Shown in pieces: positions 5,895-6,536 of a stretch of DNA of 6,536 nt. The stretch spans positions 1-6,536 of the forward strand of contig JAZQDP010000190.1 of NCBI GenBank assembly GCA_045546875.1. The letters are read 5' to 3'. Made by a program: the position numbers and the translations under genes. Source of the stretch: RUG11551 sp045546875 (GTDB taxonomy: Bacteria > Planctomycetota > Planctomycetia > Pirellulales > Thermoguttaceae). How positions within the stretch are numbered: the stretch's first letter is position 1; the number at the start of each line of letters is the position of its first letter. The notes under the pieces were generated by a model. The model was not told the DNA's origin. It searched no databases and saw nothing but the letters and a program-made list of their open reading frames with translations.

Positions 5895-5911
5895 GGCAAG
5901 TAATACTTGCC
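5895..5911. other. Hairpin GGCAAGTA-A-TACTTGCC
   Basis: Eight bases at 5895-5902 are the reverse complement of 5904-5911; realistically a 7-bp stem with loop AAT. It is followed by CCCC rather than a T-run on the + strand, so it is not a terminator in that direction. It sits between the two 17-bp repeats. Confidence 0.45.
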
Positions 5912-5917
5912 CCCCAG

Positions 5918-5934
5918 AACGTTCCCGGCTCGCC
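5918..5934. repeat. 17-bp direct repeat, copy 2
   Basis: Exact copy of 5828-5844. It is preceded by CCCCCAGAACGTT (5911-5923), which is close to the reverse complement of the 5663-5690 tandem motif. Confidence 0.6.
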
Positions 5935-6017
5935 CATATGTTTTTCCGCACGGAAGTCAAAAACCTCTCCCGTTGGTCGCTTTCTGCCGCGAAGTGTGCA
6001 TAACAAACAGACGCTAA

Positions 6018-6056
6018 CCGGAAGCCACCTCCGGATGTAGCCCGCCCTCGGGCTAC
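6018..6056. other. Two back-to-back hairpins
   Basis: CCGGA (6018-6022) pairs with TCCGG (6030-6034). Two bases later GTAGCCCG (6037-6044) pairs perfectly with CGGGCTAC (6049-6056) around CCCT. The second, 8-bp GC-rich stem is strong but has no following T-run on either strand. TGCCGGGAG follows at 6058-6066 and again at 6095-6103. Confidence 0.45.
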
Positions 6057-6176
6057 TTGCCGGGAGTACGAAAAAACTGTTACGTAGCCGAAACTGCCGG
6101 GAGCTTTTATTGGTAATTCTTTGTTTTTTTCTTGACGGCTTACGCCGACAAGGTCTGTTCCTGCTTGGACGTGGGA

Positions 6177-6271
6177 ATTACAGGATCGCGGGCGTTATGC
6201 CCGCTTTACAACAACTCCTGCTGTTTTGTTGGTTGTTTTTGTTGCGGTGGGCGCCGCCGCGATCCAGTAAT
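6177..6271. repeat. 95-nt element bounded by 15-bp inverted repeats
   Basis: ATTACAGGATCGCGG (6177-6191) and CCGCGATCCAGTAAT (6257-6271) are inverted repeats matching at 14 of 15 positions. Inside is another perfect stem, GCGGGC (6188-6193) with GCCCGC (6199-6204). The interior has no coding potential. The size and inverted ends suggest a tiny non-autonomous mobile element or a large RNA hairpin. No target-site duplication is obvious. Confidence 0.4.
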
Positions 6272-6414
6272 ATCGCCCGTACGGCTAGCGCCCGCCCCTC
6301 CAGAGACTACTTTTTGTTTATTATTTACTTAATTTAGCTGTGTTTAATTATCTGTTCTTCAAAATTTTTTCATCTTTTTTCTCTTTTTTTCAAAAATTAT
6401 CCCCTACGCCGCCT

Positions 6415-6441
6415 TTGAGATTGTGAAAATTGGTGTATAAT
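6415..6441 (+). promoter_or_regulatory. Putative sigma70 promoter for a gene beyond the window
   Basis: TATAAT (6436-6441) is a perfect -10 box. TTGAGA (6415-6420) matches five of six -35 positions, but the spacer is a short 15 nt. A T-rich tract with runs of six or seven T (6357-6400) lies just upstream and might act like an UP element. Confidence 0.5.
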
Positions 6442-6447
6442 ATACAT

Positions 6448-6536
6448 AGTTAAAAACGATAATCCAATTTGCGCCCGTGCGTTTCGGTAGCAAAGTCGTT
6501 TTAATAACTGTTTACCAGTTTTACCCGTTATAAGGA
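6448..6536 (+). promoter_or_regulatory. Leader with possible ribosome binding site at window edge
   Basis: Downstream of the 6436-6441 box the + strand holds a short AACTG/CAGTT stem (6506-6510 with 6516-6520), and the window ends in AAGGA (6532-6536), a plausible Shine-Dalgarno site. A + strand gene probably starts within about 10 nt past the edge. The leader of about 90 nt matches no riboswitch class that I recognise. Confidence 0.35.

Larger units (their letters stand above)
5621..6536. other. Repeat-rich non-coding region, 916 nt
   Basis: No open frame here has a convincing protein. The longest one, on the minus strand (5485-6006), runs across the end of the FtsQ-like gene and translates hairpin repeats. 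Instead the region holds a 14-bp tandem duplication, several stable hairpins, a 17-bp direct repeat, inverted repeats of 13 and 15 bp, a T-rich tract (6357-6400) and a promoter near the right end. No tRNA or recognised RNA family was seen. These are separate entries below. Confidence 0.6.

Noticed and set aside
5485..6006. 173-codon minus-strand frame
   Set aside because: It overlaps the end of the FtsQ-like gene antisense and then translates the hairpin repeats (repeated GEPGT words); not a plausible protein.
6110..6337. Two overlapping + strand frames of 66-75 codons
   Set aside because: Low-complexity Leu/Phe/Cys-rich translations of an inverted-repeat element, with no ribosome binding site and no family resemblance.
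1..6536. CRISPR array, tRNA or rRNA gene
   Set aside because: No regularly spaced direct repeats of CRISPR size, no cloverleaf with a T-loop, and no rRNA-like stretch was seen.

Overview
The window looks like a chromosomal segment of a Planctomycetes-type bacterium, possibly from the Pirellulales/Thermoguttaceae side. This is an inference from style, not from a marker gene. The reasons are mixed base composition, mostly weak or absent Shine-Dalgarno sites, long repeat-rich spacers, and a glycine-cleavage gene pair next to genes of unrelated function. All five confident genes lie on the + strand.

Layout: positions 1-492 are non-coding, with a strong hairpin (11-51), an 8-bp tandem repeat, two small palindromes and a good sigma70-type promoter (348-375). 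Then come gcvT (493-1626) and gcvH (1713-2120), the aminomethyltransferase and lipoyl-carrier proteins of the glycine cleavage system. They are followed 26 nt later by a 613-residue dynamin-like or septin-like P-loop GTPase with two C-terminal membrane segments (2147-3988). No gcvP is present. A 341-nt spacer (3989-4329) holds a weak terminator candidate, a near-consensus promoter (4084-4112), a perfect 9-bp inverted repeat and a possible 10-codon leader ORF. Next is groES (4330-4617), without groEL, and 7 nt after it a single-pass membrane protein whose extracytoplasmic part reads like a divergent FtsQ/DivIB (4625-5620). The last 916 nt (5621-6536) contain no credible gene. They are crowded with hairpins and short repeats, and end in a promoter plus leader that probably serves a gene starting just beyond the window.

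How the genes fit together: GcvT and GcvH act in one pathway (glycine to CO2, ammonia and methylene-tetrahydrofolate) and need GcvP and the lipoamide dehydrogenase from elsewhere. The GTPase may be co-transcribed with them, but no functional link can be read from the sequence. GroES and the FtsQ-like protein form a tight two-gene unit, which is the most unusual pairing here. I see no CRISPR, phage, toxin-antitoxin or insertion-sequence genes. The most interesting material is the GTPase with altered G3/G4 motifs, the FtsQ-like gene in a possible FtsZ-less lineage, and the structured repeats in the spacers.
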